Below are positions 8,181 through 18,334 of a DNA stretch of 64,000 nucleotides, one piece after another. The notes below the pieces were generated by a model. It worked only from the letters and a program-made list of their open reading frames with translations. It was not told the DNA's origin and did not search any database. Source of the DNA: Hyphomicrobiales bacterium (GTDB taxonomy: Bacteria > Pseudomonadota > Alphaproteobacteria > Rhizobiales > Beijerinckiaceae); the NCBI GenBank assembly GCA_025351165.1, contig JANXWK010000001.1, positions 1 through 64,000 on the forward strand. The letters run 5' to 3'. The position numbers and the translations under genes are program-made. The first letter of the stretch is position 1. Every line of letters begins with the position of its first letter.

Positions 8181-9193
8181 TTTACGCCCCCAGCCTGCTT
8201 GAATGCGGCTTCATCATTTGCTGAAACCCAATCTGTAAACTCAAATAAAGCGTGCGATTTTAAAGGTCTACCTATGCGTTTGATCTCCCACACCAGCTCT
8301 ATTCCAGAGTTTGCCTTTACACGCGCCCGTACAGTTTCACCTAAAAGCTCAATATCCGCTGCTGTTGCATCACCTGTATTAATTAGAAAATTGCAGTGCA
8401 TTTCAGATACTTGCGCACCCCCGATTTTCAACCCCCTGCACCCTGCTTCATCAATCAGGCGCCAAGCACTTAAATTTTCTGCACTGTGTCCTTGTGGGTT
8501 TTTGAATGTTGAGCCACCTGTTTTTTCACGAATTGGCTGTACAGTTTCACGATGGTTTTTCACGGCATTCATGCGCGCAGCAATAGCTTCAGGCTCATCT
8601 TTTACACATTTAAACAGAGCGGAGGTGAAAATAACATCTTCTCCAACATCGCAGTGTCGGTATGAAAACCCCATTTGAAAACTCTTGAGAACCTTGACAT
8701 CACCTGTTCGGTTAACGCCGCGTGCCTCTACCAGCACATCCTTGGTTTCACCGCCATTTGCGCCTGCATTCATACGAAGCGCACCCCCCACGCTGCCTGG
8801 TATCCCGTGATAGAACTCCAGTCCCGCTAAATGCGAATGTGCAGCAAAATCTGCAAGTTTTTTGTCTAGAGTGGCAGTACCCGCTCGTAGCATTGTTTCA
8901 TTTTCAAGCTCAATATGTCCAAACCCCTTATGCGTCATCCGGATGACAACCCCTGGCAATCCACCATCGCGCACAATTAAATTTGATCCCACACCCACCA
9001 ATGCAAGGGGTACTTCTTTAGGCAAGAGTTTAAGAAAATAACATAGATCTTCCTCATCATCAGGGGCGAACATGACCTGCGCCATGCCTCCGACTCGAAA
9101 CCAGGTAAGGCCAGACATATCCTGATTGGCAAACATACGTCCCCGCAAATCAGGCATGAGTTTTTTCAACAGGGGAGCAAGATCATCAAACAT
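8177..9193 (-). CDS. murB: UDP-N-acetylenolpyruvoylglucosamine reductase MurB
   Basis: FAD- and NADPH-dependent enzyme that reduces the enolpyruvyl group to give UDP-MurNAc. The 338 residues contain [15 protein letters not shown] and [20 protein letters not shown] (FAD-binding), [18 protein letters not shown], the catalytic serine region GGSTFKNP, and a C-terminal [14 protein letters not shown]. This corresponds to the shorter (type II) MurB architecture found in alphaproteobacteria. It follows murC by 28 bases and overlaps the methyltransferase start. Confidence 0.95.
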   Translation of the reverse strand: MFDDLAPLLKKLMPDLRGRMFANQDMSGLTWFRVGGMAQVMFAPDDEEDLCYFLKLLPKEVPLALVGVGSNLIVRDGGLPGVVIRMTHKGFGHIELENETMLRAGTATLDKKLADFAAHSHLAGLEFYHGIPGSVGGALRMNAGANGGETKDVLVEARGVNRTGDVKVLKSFQMGFSYRHCDVGEDVIFTSALFKCVKDEPEAIAARMNAVKNHRETVQPIREKTGGSTFKNPQGHSAENLSAWRLIDEAGCRGLKIGGAQVSEMHCNFLINTGDATAADIELLGETVRARVKANSGIELVWEIKRIGRPLKSHALFEFTDWVSANDEAAFKQAGGVK

Positions 9194-9221
9194 TATTAAA
9201 CCTTAATCCGCATAAATAAGA

Positions 9222-10628
9222 TTATAAACTTAAAGCCATCAACTCATTTGGTAGTGCATAAGCCCAGTTTGTTATGTTTCCTGCCCCCATACACACAACA
9301 TAATCACTTGGCTTGGCAAGATTTTTAATTAAACCAGCAAGCTGTCCTTCATCTTCCAGAGCAATCACATGCCTGTGACCCCGCATTTTTATGCCAGCTA
9401 CCAAATCATGCTGCATTGCGCCTTCAATGGGTGCCTCGCCTGCTGCATAAACAGGGGCAACGATTACAACATCTGCATCATTAAAGCAGCCTGCAAAATC
9501 ATTGAACAAGGATTCAAGCCTTGTGTAACGATGGGGCTGCACTACTGCAATAACCTGTCCCCCTGTTGAAGCCCTTGCAGCTTTTAGTACAGCAGAAATT
9601 TCAACAGGATGATGTGCGTAATCATCAAAAATTTGCGCGCCATTCCACTCGCCTGTACGTGTAAAACGGCGTTTAACTCCGCCAAAGGAGCCAAGCCCTT
9701 TAACAATTGCTTCTGGCGTCATGCCTAGTTCATGGGCTACAGCAATTGCAGCCACAGCATTTAGCGCATTATGATGGCCTGGCATTGGCATGGATAAATC
9801 AGCAATCAACGTTTCTTTAGCGGATTTGCGATCGCGTATCAGTACCGAGAACCTACTGCGCCCACCTGATAAATCTACATCCAGCAGGCGTACATCCGCC
9901 TGTGGGTTCATGCCATAGGTTATTACACGGCGGTCGATAATTGTGCCCACCAGCTCCTGCACAGTTGGATGGTCAAGGCACATTACTGCAAAACCATAAA
10001 AGGGCAGATTTTCTACAAAGGTTACAAAAGCCTTTTTAATCGCCTCAAATGTTTTGAAATGATCAAGATGCTCAGGGTCAATATTCGTCACAACAGCCAC
10101 AGTTGCGGGTAGTTTTAAAAAAGTCCCATCGCTTTCATCTGCTTCCACCACCATCCAGTCACCATCTCCAAGACGTGCATTTGTGCCGTAAGCATTGATA
10201 ATACCACCATTTACTACGGTCGGATCAAAGCCACCAGCATCCAGCAGAGTAGACACGATTGATGTTGTCGTGGTCTTGCCATGAGTACCTGCAACTGCAA
10301 TGCAGGTTTTAAACCGCATAAGCTCGGCAAGCATTTCAGCGCGGCGCACAACAGGAACGCGCCGCTCACGCGCGCTTGCCAATTCAGGATTTTCCTTTTT
10401 GATAGCGGTAGAGATAACGACAACTTCGGCATTGCCCAGATTTTCAGCACGATGGCCTACAAAGCAGGTTATGCCTTTTTCACGCAACCGCTTGACGTTT
10501 GGGTTATCAGTTGCATCAGAACCCTGCACTTTATATCCTAGGTTGTGCAGAACTTCGGCTATACCGGACATCCCTATGCCGCCAATTCCTACAAAATGAA
10601 TTGGCCCGATCTCGCGTGGTAATTTCAT
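9222..10628 (-). CDS. murC: UDP-N-acetylmuramate--L-alanine ligase MurC
   Basis: Adds L-alanine to UDP-MurNAc, the first amino acid of the stem peptide; cytoplasmic ATP-dependent ligase. The 468 residues show the N-terminal Rossmann motif [17 protein letters not shown], the P-loop [11 protein letters not shown], the substrate region [13 protein letters not shown], and [10 protein letters not shown] in the middle/C-terminal domain. Length is normal. It lies between murG (26 bases upstream) and murB. Confidence 0.96.
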   Translation of the reverse strand: MKLPREIGPIHFVGIGGIGMSGIAEVLHNLGYKVQGSDATDNPNVKRLREKGITCFVGHRAENLGNAEVVVISTAIKKENPELASARERRVPVVRRAEMLAELMRFKTCIAVAGTHGKTTTTSIVSTLLDAGGFDPTVVNGGIINAYGTNARLGDGDWMVVEADESDGTFLKLPATVAVVTNIDPEHLDHFKTFEAIKKAFVTFVENLPFYGFAVMCLDHPTVQELVGTIIDRRVITYGMNPQADVRLLDVDLSGGRSRFSVLIRDRKSAKETLIADLSMPMPGHHNALNAVAAIAVAHELGMTPEAIVKGLGSFGGVKRRFTRTGEWNGAQIFDDYAHHPVEISAVLKAARASTGGQVIAVVQPHRYTRLESLFNDFAGCFNDADVVIVAPVYAAGEAPIEGAMQHDLVAGIKMRGHRHVIALEDEGQLAGLIKNLAKPSDYVVCMGAGNITNWAYALPNELMALSL

Positions 10629-10654
10629 GGGTGTCTCCGATAGTATATTTTAGG

Positions 10655-11734
10655 TTATTTAATGGTCTGAATTACAAAATCTGCTAAACGGTTTGCAGCG
10701 TCTGAAATACCAATGGACTTGGCGCGTTGCCCTCGAGCTTCCAGCTCTTTTGTATCCCTTAGCTGATTTGTAAGCTCCGTAGTTAGCCATTCTACGGTAA
10801 AATCGATTTGCTTTACTACAGTTGCAGCTTCAGCTTTTTGCAGTACATGTGCATTGGCTGCCTGGTCCTGATCCAGACTACCTGGCAATGGAACAAGGAT
10901 CGAGGCTCGCCCAATTACAGCAAGTTCCGCTACAGTCGATGCGCCACCACGACTGATTATTAGATGACTTTGCGCAATGCGCAGAGGTAAATCATTGAAA
11001 AATGCCTGCACATTCGCTTTTACCCCTGCTTTTGCATACGCGGCCTGGACATGATCAACATCTTCTTTGCGTGCCTGCTGCACAATATTCAACTTGGCAC
11101 GTATTGCCTCTGGCAAAGCTGTAACTGCCTCTGGCACAATCTTGCTCATTATGCGTGCGCCCTGTGAGCCACCAAATACGCATATATTTATAGTGTTTAT
11201 ATCTGGAAATGATAATTGCGCCGCTTTCAAAACAGCGTCCCGCACAGGAATGCCAACACAAACTGGTTGCGGCCCTTTGCCAATTGGTATGATTTCAAAA
11301 CCAGTAGCTATTGCGCTTACCTTGCCAGCCAAAAACCGGTTAGCCCTACCCATTACAGCATTCTGCTCATGAATTAGGGTGGGAATGCGTCGATTGCTTG
11401 CGGCCAACAGAGGAGGGACCGTGGGATAGCCTCCAAAACCAACAACAATCCTTGGCTTTATTTTTGCAATTAATCTGCGTGCTTGCACTATGCCACCAAC
11501 AAGATTTATCAAACCCCGAATTTTGCCAATAAAATTAGCTCCAGTCACAGTCCCACTGGTTATTTCATGAATAGCATCTGCTGGAAACTGCCCTGTGTAA
11601 CCAACGGCTCGCTCATCACTTGCAAGTTCAACCTTGTAACCACGCTTGCGCAATTCCAATGCTAGAGCCTCTGCCGGAAACAGATGCCCACCTGTTCCGC
11701 CAGCAGCCAATAAAACGGGACGCTGCTCAATCAT
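10655..11734 (-). CDS. murG: lipid II synthase MurG
   Basis: Peripheral membrane glycosyltransferase that transfers GlcNAc from UDP-GlcNAc to lipid I. The 359 residues include the N-terminal Gly-rich loop GGTGGHLFPAEAL, the acceptor-site stretch HEQNAVMGRANRFL, the GGSQGARIMSK loop, and the donor-site stretch SRGGASTVAELA. The start overlaps the end of ftsW by four bases (ATGA), linking translation of flippase-type and glycosyltransferase steps. Confidence 0.96.
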   Translation of the reverse strand: MIEQRPVLLAAGGTGGHLFPAEALALELRKRGYKVELASDERAVGYTGQFPADAIHEITSGTVTGANFIGKIRGLINLVGGIVQARRLIAKIKPRIVVGFGGYPTVPPLLAASNRRIPTLIHEQNAVMGRANRFLAGKVSAIATGFEIIPIGKGPQPVCVGIPVRDAVLKAAQLSFPDINTINICVFGGSQGARIMSKIVPEAVTALPEAIRAKLNIVQQARKEDVDHVQAAYAKAGVKANVQAFFNDLPLRIAQSHLIISRGGASTVAELAVIGRASILVPLPGSLDQDQAANAHVLQKAEAATVVKQIDFTVEWLTTELTNQLRDTKELEARGQRAKSIGISDAANRLADFVIQTIK

Positions 11735-12897
11735 GGTCTTGATCCAGCAAATAGACTTCCTTTTGGAGCATCGTTGATAATCCGGTCAAGTATTTCTGCG
11801 CGTGGCCTTTTGCGTGTTACCGCAATCAGAAAACCTATGCTCAAACCCAAAGAAACAAGTGAAGACCCACCATAGGAAATGAAAGGTAATGTCATCCCTT
11901 TTGGCGGCATGAGGCTTAAATTAACGGCCATGTTGATTGTGGCTTGAAGCCCAAAAATTGTTACCAGGCCAGACGCTGCCAGACGACAGAAAGGATCTTC
12001 ATTGCGCTGTGCCAGATAAAGGCCACGCAGAACAATAAATGCAAACAGGCTGAGCACAATCAAGCAGGTGACAATACCAAATTCTTCACCTGTTACTGCG
12101 AAAATCACATCAGTGTGAGCATCCGGCAAGATGCGTTTTATGGTGCCTTCACCTGGGCCTTTGCCAAGCCATCCACCAGCAATAAAACTCTCTAGAGCTG
12201 TGTCTACCTGAAATGTATCTCCAGACCCTTTTTCAAAAAAACGGTTCACACGTGCAGTTACATGTGGGAAAATCTTGTAGGCAAGAAGGGCACCCACTGC
12301 CCCTGCGCCCGCCAGTCCCACAACCCATAAGTAATGCAGTCCAGCCAGGAAAAACAGTATGCACCAGACTGCCATTAGCAACATTGTCTGTCCTACGTCG
12401 GGCTGCATAACCAATGGCACAAGTGTTCCAACCAGCAAAATGGCAATTATTGTGCCAGGCATGTCTTTACGTCGCGCACCTTCAGAAAAAGCCCAGGCCG
12501 CCACAACAACAAAAGCTGGTTTTAAAAATTCAGATGGCTGAATTGTAATGCCTGCAAGACTGATCCAGCGTTTTGCACCTTTTATATCACCGCCTACAAA
12601 AAATGTTGCGCATACACCTGCAAAAGCCACAATGAATACTATGAGGCTGACACGTCGAACCATACGTGGTGACAGGGCTGATGCAAATAGGAGCACTGTA
12701 ATGGAGAGTGCCAAAAACTGGGCCTGACGATTTACAAAATAAAATGTATTTAAATGGTGACTTTCTGCAACTGCAGGTGAACCTGCAAGCAAAAGCACGA
12801 TACCAAAAATCATCAGCAGGCCAACACCACCCAAAAGCCACTGGTCAATAGTCCATAGCCATTCACCAATGGCAGTACGTTCTGCACGCGAACTCAT
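11731..12897 (-). CDS. ftsW: septal peptidoglycan polymerase FtsW
   Basis: SEDS-family glycosyltransferase that polymerises lipid II at the septum with FtsI. The 388 residues are mostly hydrophobic with about ten predicted membrane helices. They carry the family marks FAVTGEEFG, MPPKGMTLPFISYGGSSLVS, and PDVGQTM in the catalytic central loop region. Start overlaps murD by four bases. Its place beside murD and murG is the standard dcw order. Confidence 0.95.
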   Translation of the reverse strand: MSSRAERTAIGEWLWTIDQWLLGGVGLLMIFGIVLLLAGSPAVAESHHLNTFYFVNRQAQFLALSITVLLFASALSPRMVRRVSLIVFIVAFAGVCATFFVGGDIKGAKRWISLAGITIQPSEFLKPAFVVVAAWAFSEGARRKDMPGTIIAILLVGTLVPLVMQPDVGQTMLLMAVWCILFFLAGLHYLWVVGLAGAGAVGALLAYKIFPHVTARVNRFFEKGSGDTFQVDTALESFIAGGWLGKGPGEGTIKRILPDAHTDVIFAVTGEEFGIVTCLIVLSLFAFIVLRGLYLAQRNEDPFCRLAASGLVTIFGLQATINMAVNLSLMPPKGMTLPFISYGGSSLVSLGLSIGFLIAVTRKRPRAEILDRIINDAPKGSLFAGSRP

Positions 12898-14303
12898 GAT
12901 TTAGTCCTTAGAAGCAAAGGTTCAAATCCAGGAAGGGCGAAGCTTAAATCTCTGAAACGTTTCCCGCGTATTTCAAAATTTGCAAACTGGTCGTAGGACG
13001 CGCATGCAGGTGACAATAAAACAACTGGTTGCTCTGCTTTTGATCCAACAGCATCAATTGCTGCATGTTCAAGTGCCATGTCCAGTGTTGATGAAAGTTC
13101 AAACGGGATTTTACCTTCCAGAACAAAGGCAAATTCTGTCATGGCATCACCGATAAGATATGCTTTTTCAACCCGTGAGAAATGTTGAGTAAGGCTTTCG
13201 ATTCCGCCTTCTTTGGCCTTACCACCAACTATCCAGAATATACCTTTGTCAAAGGACGAGAGTGCCTTATCGGCTGAATCTGCATTTGTTGCTTTAGAAT
13301 CGTTAATAAACAAAGTACGGCCCAGATGGCCAATTTCTTCCATACGGTGTTCAAGACCTGGAAAACTGTCAAGGCCAGATTGGATCGTTGCAGCATCAAC
13401 GCCCTGCAAAGATACAACCGCAATAGCTGCCGCAACATTTTGTGCATTGTGTCTACCACGCAGCGAACCTACGCCCTCAATATCAGCAATTTTAAGAGTA
13501 CGGTCTCCGCGCGCCAGCATCAGGGCAGTTCCACCTGCAAAAATGCCGTGTTCCAAGCGATTACTGGCGGAGATTGAAACCATTGATAGGTTTTTTTCCT
13601 GTCGGCGCAATGCAATCATACGGCAATTTTCATCATCGTTACTAATGATAGCCGTGTCAGAATGCAGTATCAGGTTTTCCTTGATGAGGGCATAGTTTTT
13701 AAAGTTACCGTGACGGTCAATGTGGTCTGGAGTAATGTTCAGCAAAACTCCGATAGACGGGTTCAAGGAAGGTGCCAAATCAATCTGGAAAGTGGAAACT
13801 TCCAATACATAAATTCGACCTTCAATATAAGGCTCCAGCTGCAAGACGGGTACACCAATATTGCCACCCATCTGAACGTCGCGACCAGCAGTTTTTAAAA
13901 GATGTGCAATCAGGGCAGTTGTAGTTGATTTTCCGTTTGTGCCAGTAATTGCAATGCATGGCGCAGGAGACATACTGCTTGCCCGCTCACGCGCAAACAG
14001 CTCCATATCGCCAATGATTTCAACCTTGGCTTTTTGAGCTTTTTTAACAACCCAGTGCGGTTCAGGATGTGTGAGCGGGACCCCTGGCGCCAGAAGAAGG
14101 CTGGAAATATCATTCCAGTCGGCCTTGTCCAAATCCGTTAATGCAATACCCTGTTCAAGAGCTTTGGCTCTACTGTGTTCATTATCATCCCAAGCATAAA
14201 CAGTTGCGCCACCAGCAATTAAGGCCTGATATGTGGCAAGTCCTGAAGCACCAAGGCCAAACAGGGCTACGTGTTTATCTTTGAATGTATGAACTGCAAT
14301 CAT
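12894..14303 (-). CDS. murD: UDP-N-acetylmuramoylalanine--D-glutamate ligase MurD
   Basis: Adds D-glutamate to UDP-MurNAc-L-Ala. The 469 residues begin with a Rossmann-like VALFGLGASGLATYQAL, carry the P-loop ITGTNGKSTTTALI, then LNITPDHIDRHGN, and LFINDSKATNADS in the C-terminal domain. All ligase marks are present. It starts four bases after mraY ends and overlaps ftsW. Confidence 0.96.
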   Translation of the reverse strand: MIAVHTFKDKHVALFGLGASGLATYQALIAGGATVYAWDDNEHSRAKALEQGIALTDLDKADWNDISSLLLAPGVPLTHPEPHWVVKKAQKAKVEIIGDMELFARERASSMSPAPCIAITGTNGKSTTTALIAHLLKTAGRDVQMGGNIGVPVLQLEPYIEGRIYVLEVSTFQIDLAPSLNPSIGVLLNITPDHIDRHGNFKNYALIKENLILHSDTAIISNDDENCRMIALRRQEKNLSMVSISASNRLEHGIFAGGTALMLARGDRTLKIADIEGVGSLRGRHNAQNVAAAIAVVSLQGVDAATIQSGLDSFPGLEHRMEEIGHLGRTLFINDSKATNADSADKALSSFDKGIFWIVGGKAKEGGIESLTQHFSRVEKAYLIGDAMTEFAFVLEGKIPFELSSTLDMALEHAAIDAVGSKAEQPVVLLSPACASYDQFANFEIRGKRFRDLSFALPGFEPLLLRTKS

Positions 14304-14307
14304 TTGA

Positions 14308-15405
14308 CTATCTCAGTTTCAATGTTGCAAGGCCAATCAGAGCAAGCACAACGGACACAATCCAGAACCGAATTACGACTTGCGCTTCCTTCCAGCCTTT
14401 TTTCTCAAAATGATGATGGATTGGTGCCATGCGAAACACGCGTTTACCAGTCATTTTAAATGAAGCCACCTGTATGATGACAGACAGAGCTTCAAGCACA
14501 AATAAACCACCTACGATGGCAAATACAATTTCGTGTTTGGTTGCAACAGCCACTGTCCCCAGCAGACCGCCAAGGGCCAATGAACCAGTATCGCCCATAA
14601 AAATCTGTGCTGGAGGGGCATTATACCATAAAAATCCAAGACCTGCGCCGATCAAGGCTCCCAATACGACGGCAAGTTCACCAGTGCCATGCACAAAATT
14701 TATGCCAAGATAACTTGAAAAGACTGCGTGCCCCGATAGATACGCGATAATGCCAAATGTGGCTGAGGCAATCATCACAGGGACAATTGCCAAACCATCC
14801 AGACCATCTGTGAGATTAACTGCATTTCCTGCCGCCACCATTACAAACATGCCAAAAGGCACAAAAAACAAGCCAAGATTAACCAGTATGCCTTTGAAAA
14901 CGGGTATGGAGACGGAGGTTGAGAGAGTAGGGGACTCAGGTGAGTTAACCGTAAAAACAGAAATGAAATAGCAGGCAATACCTGCAATCAGGAATTCCAG
15001 AGCAAGACGCGATTTACCAGAAAATCCTTTGTGAGACTGCTTTGTGACTTTTAAAAAATCATCATAAAAGCCTATAGCGCCAAAACCGACTGTAACGCTC
15101 AATGTAATCCATACATAGGGCGAACGTAGATTTGCCCAAAGCAGGGTTGTGGCAATAAGACCAGATAATATCATCAACCCGCCCATGGTTGGTGTGCCGC
15201 GCTTCAACAAATGGCTTTCTGGTCCGTCTTCGCGAATGGGTTGCCCTCTGCCCTGTCTTATGCGCAATGATGCAATAACCGCTGGTCCAAACATGAATAC
15301 CATGAACATGGCAGTAATCGTCGCCCCTGCAGCTCTGAAGGTTATATAGCGAAATACATTCAAAGGGCCAAAATAACTTGAAAAATCAGCAAGGAAAGCA
15401 AGCAT
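14308..15405 (-). CDS. mraY: phospho-MurNAc-pentapeptide transferase MraY
   Basis: Integral membrane enzyme that makes lipid I from UDP-MurNAc-pentapeptide and undecaprenyl phosphate. The 365 residues contain about ten membrane helices and all signature loops: [18 protein letters not shown] (catalytic Asp pair), [31 protein letters not shown], and [12 protein letters not shown]. It follows the murE-murF fusion by one base. Confidence 0.97.
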   Translation of the reverse strand: MLAFLADFSSYFGPLNVFRYITFRAAGATITAMFMVFMFGPAVIASLRIRQGRGQPIREDGPESHLLKRGTPTMGGLMILSGLIATTLLWANLRSPYVWITLSVTVGFGAIGFYDDFLKVTKQSHKGFSGKSRLALEFLIAGIACYFISVFTVNSPESPTLSTSVSIPVFKGILVNLGLFFVPFGMFVMVAAGNAVNLTDGLDGLAIVPVMIASATFGIIAYLSGHAVFSSYLGINFVHGTGELAVVLGALIGAGLGFLWYNAPPAQIFMGDTGSLALGGLLGTVAVATKHEIVFAIVGGLFVLEALSVIIQVASFKMTGKRVFRMAPIHHHFEKKGWKEAQVVIRFWIVSVVLALIGLATLKLR

Positions 15406-15406
15406 A

Positions 15407-18334
15407 TCAGTTTTTTAGTCCTTTATTGTCCTGAATTTCTGAGTAGTTTTCTTTTAAGGCCGTTACTATTCTTCCCATTTTTGAACCATTTGAGCCTTTA
15501 ACCATGACCACATCTCCAGCTCTGATGATTTTAAGCGCACCTGCTTCGAGCATTTCAGAGTTTTCCGCATAAAAACAGCGCATTGATGGAGGTAACGCAT
15601 CAAATAAATGCTTTGAAAGCGGCCCACATGCCAGAACAAGATCTATAGCAGACTCAGTAAGCGGCTTTTTTAAAGCTTCATGTAAATCAGCTGCATCTTT
15701 TCCCAACTCAAGCATGTCACCTATAATCGCAATTCGCCTACCGCGTTTACCTGTTTCAATTTGGCCGAGCACATCAAATGCTGCTTTCATAGAGGCTGGG
15801 TTAGCGTTATAGCTTTCATCAAGCAATGTAAAACACCCATTTTTTATGCTAAGATTAATTTGTGTTCCCCGTCCTACTGCGGGTTTAAAATCTGCCAGAG
15901 CAAGACTTGCAAGAGCCAAATCGCCCCCAAGAGCCTGTACAGAAGCTAAAATTCCAAGGCTGTTTATAATCATGTGTCGGCCAGGAGCACCAATTTTATA
16001 TGTTACATCTGTACCATTGACCTTCGCCTCTATTGTGCTGCCATTGGCCTGCATGCTGAATTTTAACAGTCTTACATCTGCCTTTTCATGCTCACCAAAA
16101 CTTATTATTCTTACGCTTTTGGCTTTTGATGCATGTTTGTGAAGGCGTTCGTAATGAGGATTGTCGCGTGGCAGAATTGAAATGCCGCCTTTTTCCAACC
16201 CAGCAAATATTTCGCTTTTGGCATCGGCTATGCCCTCAATATTTTTAAACTGCGCCAAGTGCACAGCTTCTACAGTGGTAATTAAAGCCACATGTGGCCT
16301 GACAAAATTGGATAATGGAGTTATTTCACCAGCTGCACTCATGCCAATTTCAAATATGCCAAACTCTGTAGTTTGTGGCATGCGCGCCAATGTCAGGGGC
16401 ACTCCCCAATGATTATTGTAAGATGCAATGGAGGCATGGGTATGCCCCTGTCTGGATAAAATATGAAGAAGAGCCTCTTTTGTTGATGTTTTGCCGACTG
16501 AGCCTGTGACGGCAATAATTTGTGCCTTTGTGCGTTCACGCGCGGCAACCCCAAGCTGTTCCATAGCTTTTAAAGTGTCAGGTACTGTAAAAACTGCATT
16601 TTTTGATGCTGTGTTTTTAAATTTGGATTTATGATTTTTCAAAATTACGGCGCCTGCCGCACCATTCTCAAAAGCTTTTTCTACATAATCATGTCCATCA
16701 AGACTATCGCCCTTGATTGCTATGTAAAGGTCCCCTTTTTGTAAGGTGCGTGTATCAATGGATACACCATTAACAGGTTGAAGTTTATCACCAGTGTGTG
16801 TTGCCCCCGTTGCTTTAACAATAGCATCTGGGGTCCAGAGGGAATTTTCAGCCATAACAGGTTTTGCAACTGGTTTTGGTTTAGCATGTCTGAACGCCTT
16901 GCCAATTGCTGCAAAAGCTATGTCCTGATCTGAAAATGGCAAAATTTCTGACCCAATAATCTGTCCAGTCTCATGTCCTTTACCCGCAATTATAAGGCAG
17001 TCGCCGGTCTTAAGCTGATTGACAGCGTAGGCAATTGCTTCTGCCCGATCACCAATTTCAATTGCACCGGGTGATGCTTTTAGAATAGCTGCACGAATAG
17101 AGGCTGGGTCTTCATTTCGCGGGTTATCATCGGTTATGATAACCAGATCGGCTTCTTTGGCTGCTATACGTCCCATAATTTCCCGTTTGCCAGTATCACG
17201 GTCTCCGCCGCAGCCAAATACTAAAACGAGTTTGCCTTTGGTGAAGGGTTTTACAGCCTGCAATGCATGAGAAAGAGCTTCTGGTTTATGGGCATAATCA
17301 ATGAAAACTGGTGCATTGCCTACATTGCCAACATGCTCAAGTCTACCTTTTACGCCCTTTATATGTTCAAGAGCCTTAAACACCTGTTTTGCATCGCAAC
17401 CTGTTACAATAGCCAATCCAGCAGCAACCAGCGCATTTCCTGCCTGAAATTCGCCAACAAGAGGAAGGGTAATTCTGTAAGTTTCGTCAAGATATTCCAC
17501 ATTTAATATCTGAGCAAAATTTTCACGTTCTATACTTAGAATCTTAAGATCAAGGCCTTCCTCACCCACGCTGAAAATTTTCAGCCCGCGTGTAAAGGCA
17601 GCTGTAATAACGTCTGCCGAGCGATCACCATCTGCATTAATTACAACAGGTTGACCAGGCTTCATGAGTGTATCAAAGAGCCTTAATTTGGCTGCAAGGT
17701 ATTCATCCATTGTTGTATGATAGTCTAGATGATCACGCCCTAAATTTGTAAATGCCGCCGCTGAAAGGCGCACACCATCCAAGCGGCACTGATCCAGCCC
17801 ATGGGATGATGCCTCCATTGCCATATGTGTTATGCCAGCGCCTGATAACCGATTGAGTGTTTCATGGAGGCCAACAGGATCTGGCGTGGTAAGCGAGCCA
17901 TAGGCTGCACCTTTGGATGTAATAATTCCAATTGTTCCAACGCTACCAGCCTCTTTACCCAGGAAAATATAAATCTGGCGAACAAAATCTGCTACAGAGG
18001 TTTTGCCTGCTGTGCCAGTGACAGCAACGATTGTCTCTGGCTGCCTGCTATGAATAGCTGCTGCGATTAATGCCAGAATGCGCCTTGCACTGGGCACTCT
18101 CATGTAAATTATATTGCTTGGAAGATCAGTTGGTTTTGGTGCTTCACCCACTACGGCAACAGCACCATTTTTAACAGCGCTTTGAACGAAGTTCATGCCA
18201 TCTGAAACGCTGCCTGGCACCGCAACAAATACATATCCTGCCCTAATTTTGCGGCTGTCTGATGCAACACCTACGACTTCAACATCATAGAATTGACCAA
18301 CAGAGGAGGGTGGGAAAAGCTTACCTAGCTTCAT
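15407..18334 (-). CDS. murE-murF: MurE-MurF fusion ligase
   Basis: One uninterrupted 975-codon gene. Residues 1 to about 480 are MurE, which adds meso-diaminopimelate: P-loop VTGTAGKTS (105-113) and DNPRNEDP (403-410), the motif that selects diaminopimelate over lysine. After a Pro/Lys linker (about 482-493), residues 494-975 are MurF, which adds D-Ala-D-Ala: P-loop [13 protein letters not shown] near 609, and [13 protein letters not shown]. Met494 (ATG at 16853-16855) aligns with the usual MurF start, but no ribosome-binding site precedes it, so a single polypeptide is likely. Such fusions are known in a few bacteria (for example Bordetella) and would pass the tripeptide intermediate between sites. 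It overlaps ftsI by four bases. Confidence 0.95.
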   Translation of the reverse strand: MKLGKLFPPSSVGQFYDVEVVGVASDSRKIRAGYVFVAVPGSVSDGMNFVQSAVKNGAVAVVGEAPKPTDLPSNIIYMRVPSARRILALIAAAIHSRQPETIVAVTGTAGKTSVADFVRQIYIFLGKEAGSVGTIGIITSKGAAYGSLTTPDPVGLHETLNRLSGAGITHMAMEASSHGLDQCRLDGVRLSAAAFTNLGRDHLDYHTTMDEYLAAKLRLFDTLMKPGQPVVINADGDRSADVITAAFTRGLKIFSVGEEGLDLKILSIERENFAQILNVEYLDETYRITLPLVGEFQAGNALVAAGLAIVTGCDAKQVFKALEHIKGVKGRLEHVGNVGNAPVFIDYAHKPEALSHALQAVKPFTKGKLVLVFGCGGDRDTGKREIMGRIAAKEADLVIITDDNPRNEDPASIRAAILKASPGAIEIGDRAEAIAYAVNQLKTGDCLIIAGKGHETGQIIGSEILPFSDQDIAFAAIGKAFRHAKPKPVAKPVMAENSLWTPDAIVKATGATHTGDKLQPVNGVSIDTRTLQKGDLYIAIKGDSLDGHDYVEKAFENGAAGAVILKNHKSKFKNTASKNAVFTVPDTLKAMEQLGVAARERTKAQIIAVTGSVGKTSTKEALLHILSRQGHTHASIASYNNHWGVPLTLARMPQTTEFGIFEIGMSAAGEITPLSNFVRPHVALITTVEAVHLAQFKNIEGIADAKSEIFAGLEKGGISILPRDNPHYERLHKHASKAKSVRIISFGEHEKADVRLLKFSMQANGSTIEAKVNGTDVTYKIGAPGRHMIINSLGILASVQALGGDLALASLALADFKPAVGRGTQINLSIKNGCFTLLDESYNANPASMKAAFDVLGQIETGKRGRRIAIIGDMLELGKDAADLHEALKKPLTESAIDLVLACGPLSKHLFDALPPSMRCFYAENSEMLEAGALKIIRAGDVVMVKGSNGSKMGRIVTALKENYSEIQDNKGLKN

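Noticed and set aside
8199-8678. 159-codon plus-strand frame inside murB
   Set aside because: It is antisense to clear MurB coding and is a shadow frame.
13213-13695. 160-codon plus-strand frame inside murD
   Set aside because: Antisense shadow of MurD.
16853-16855. Separate murF start at Met494
   Set aside because: No stop codon separates it from murE and no ribosome-binding site precedes it, so the fused reading is preferred.
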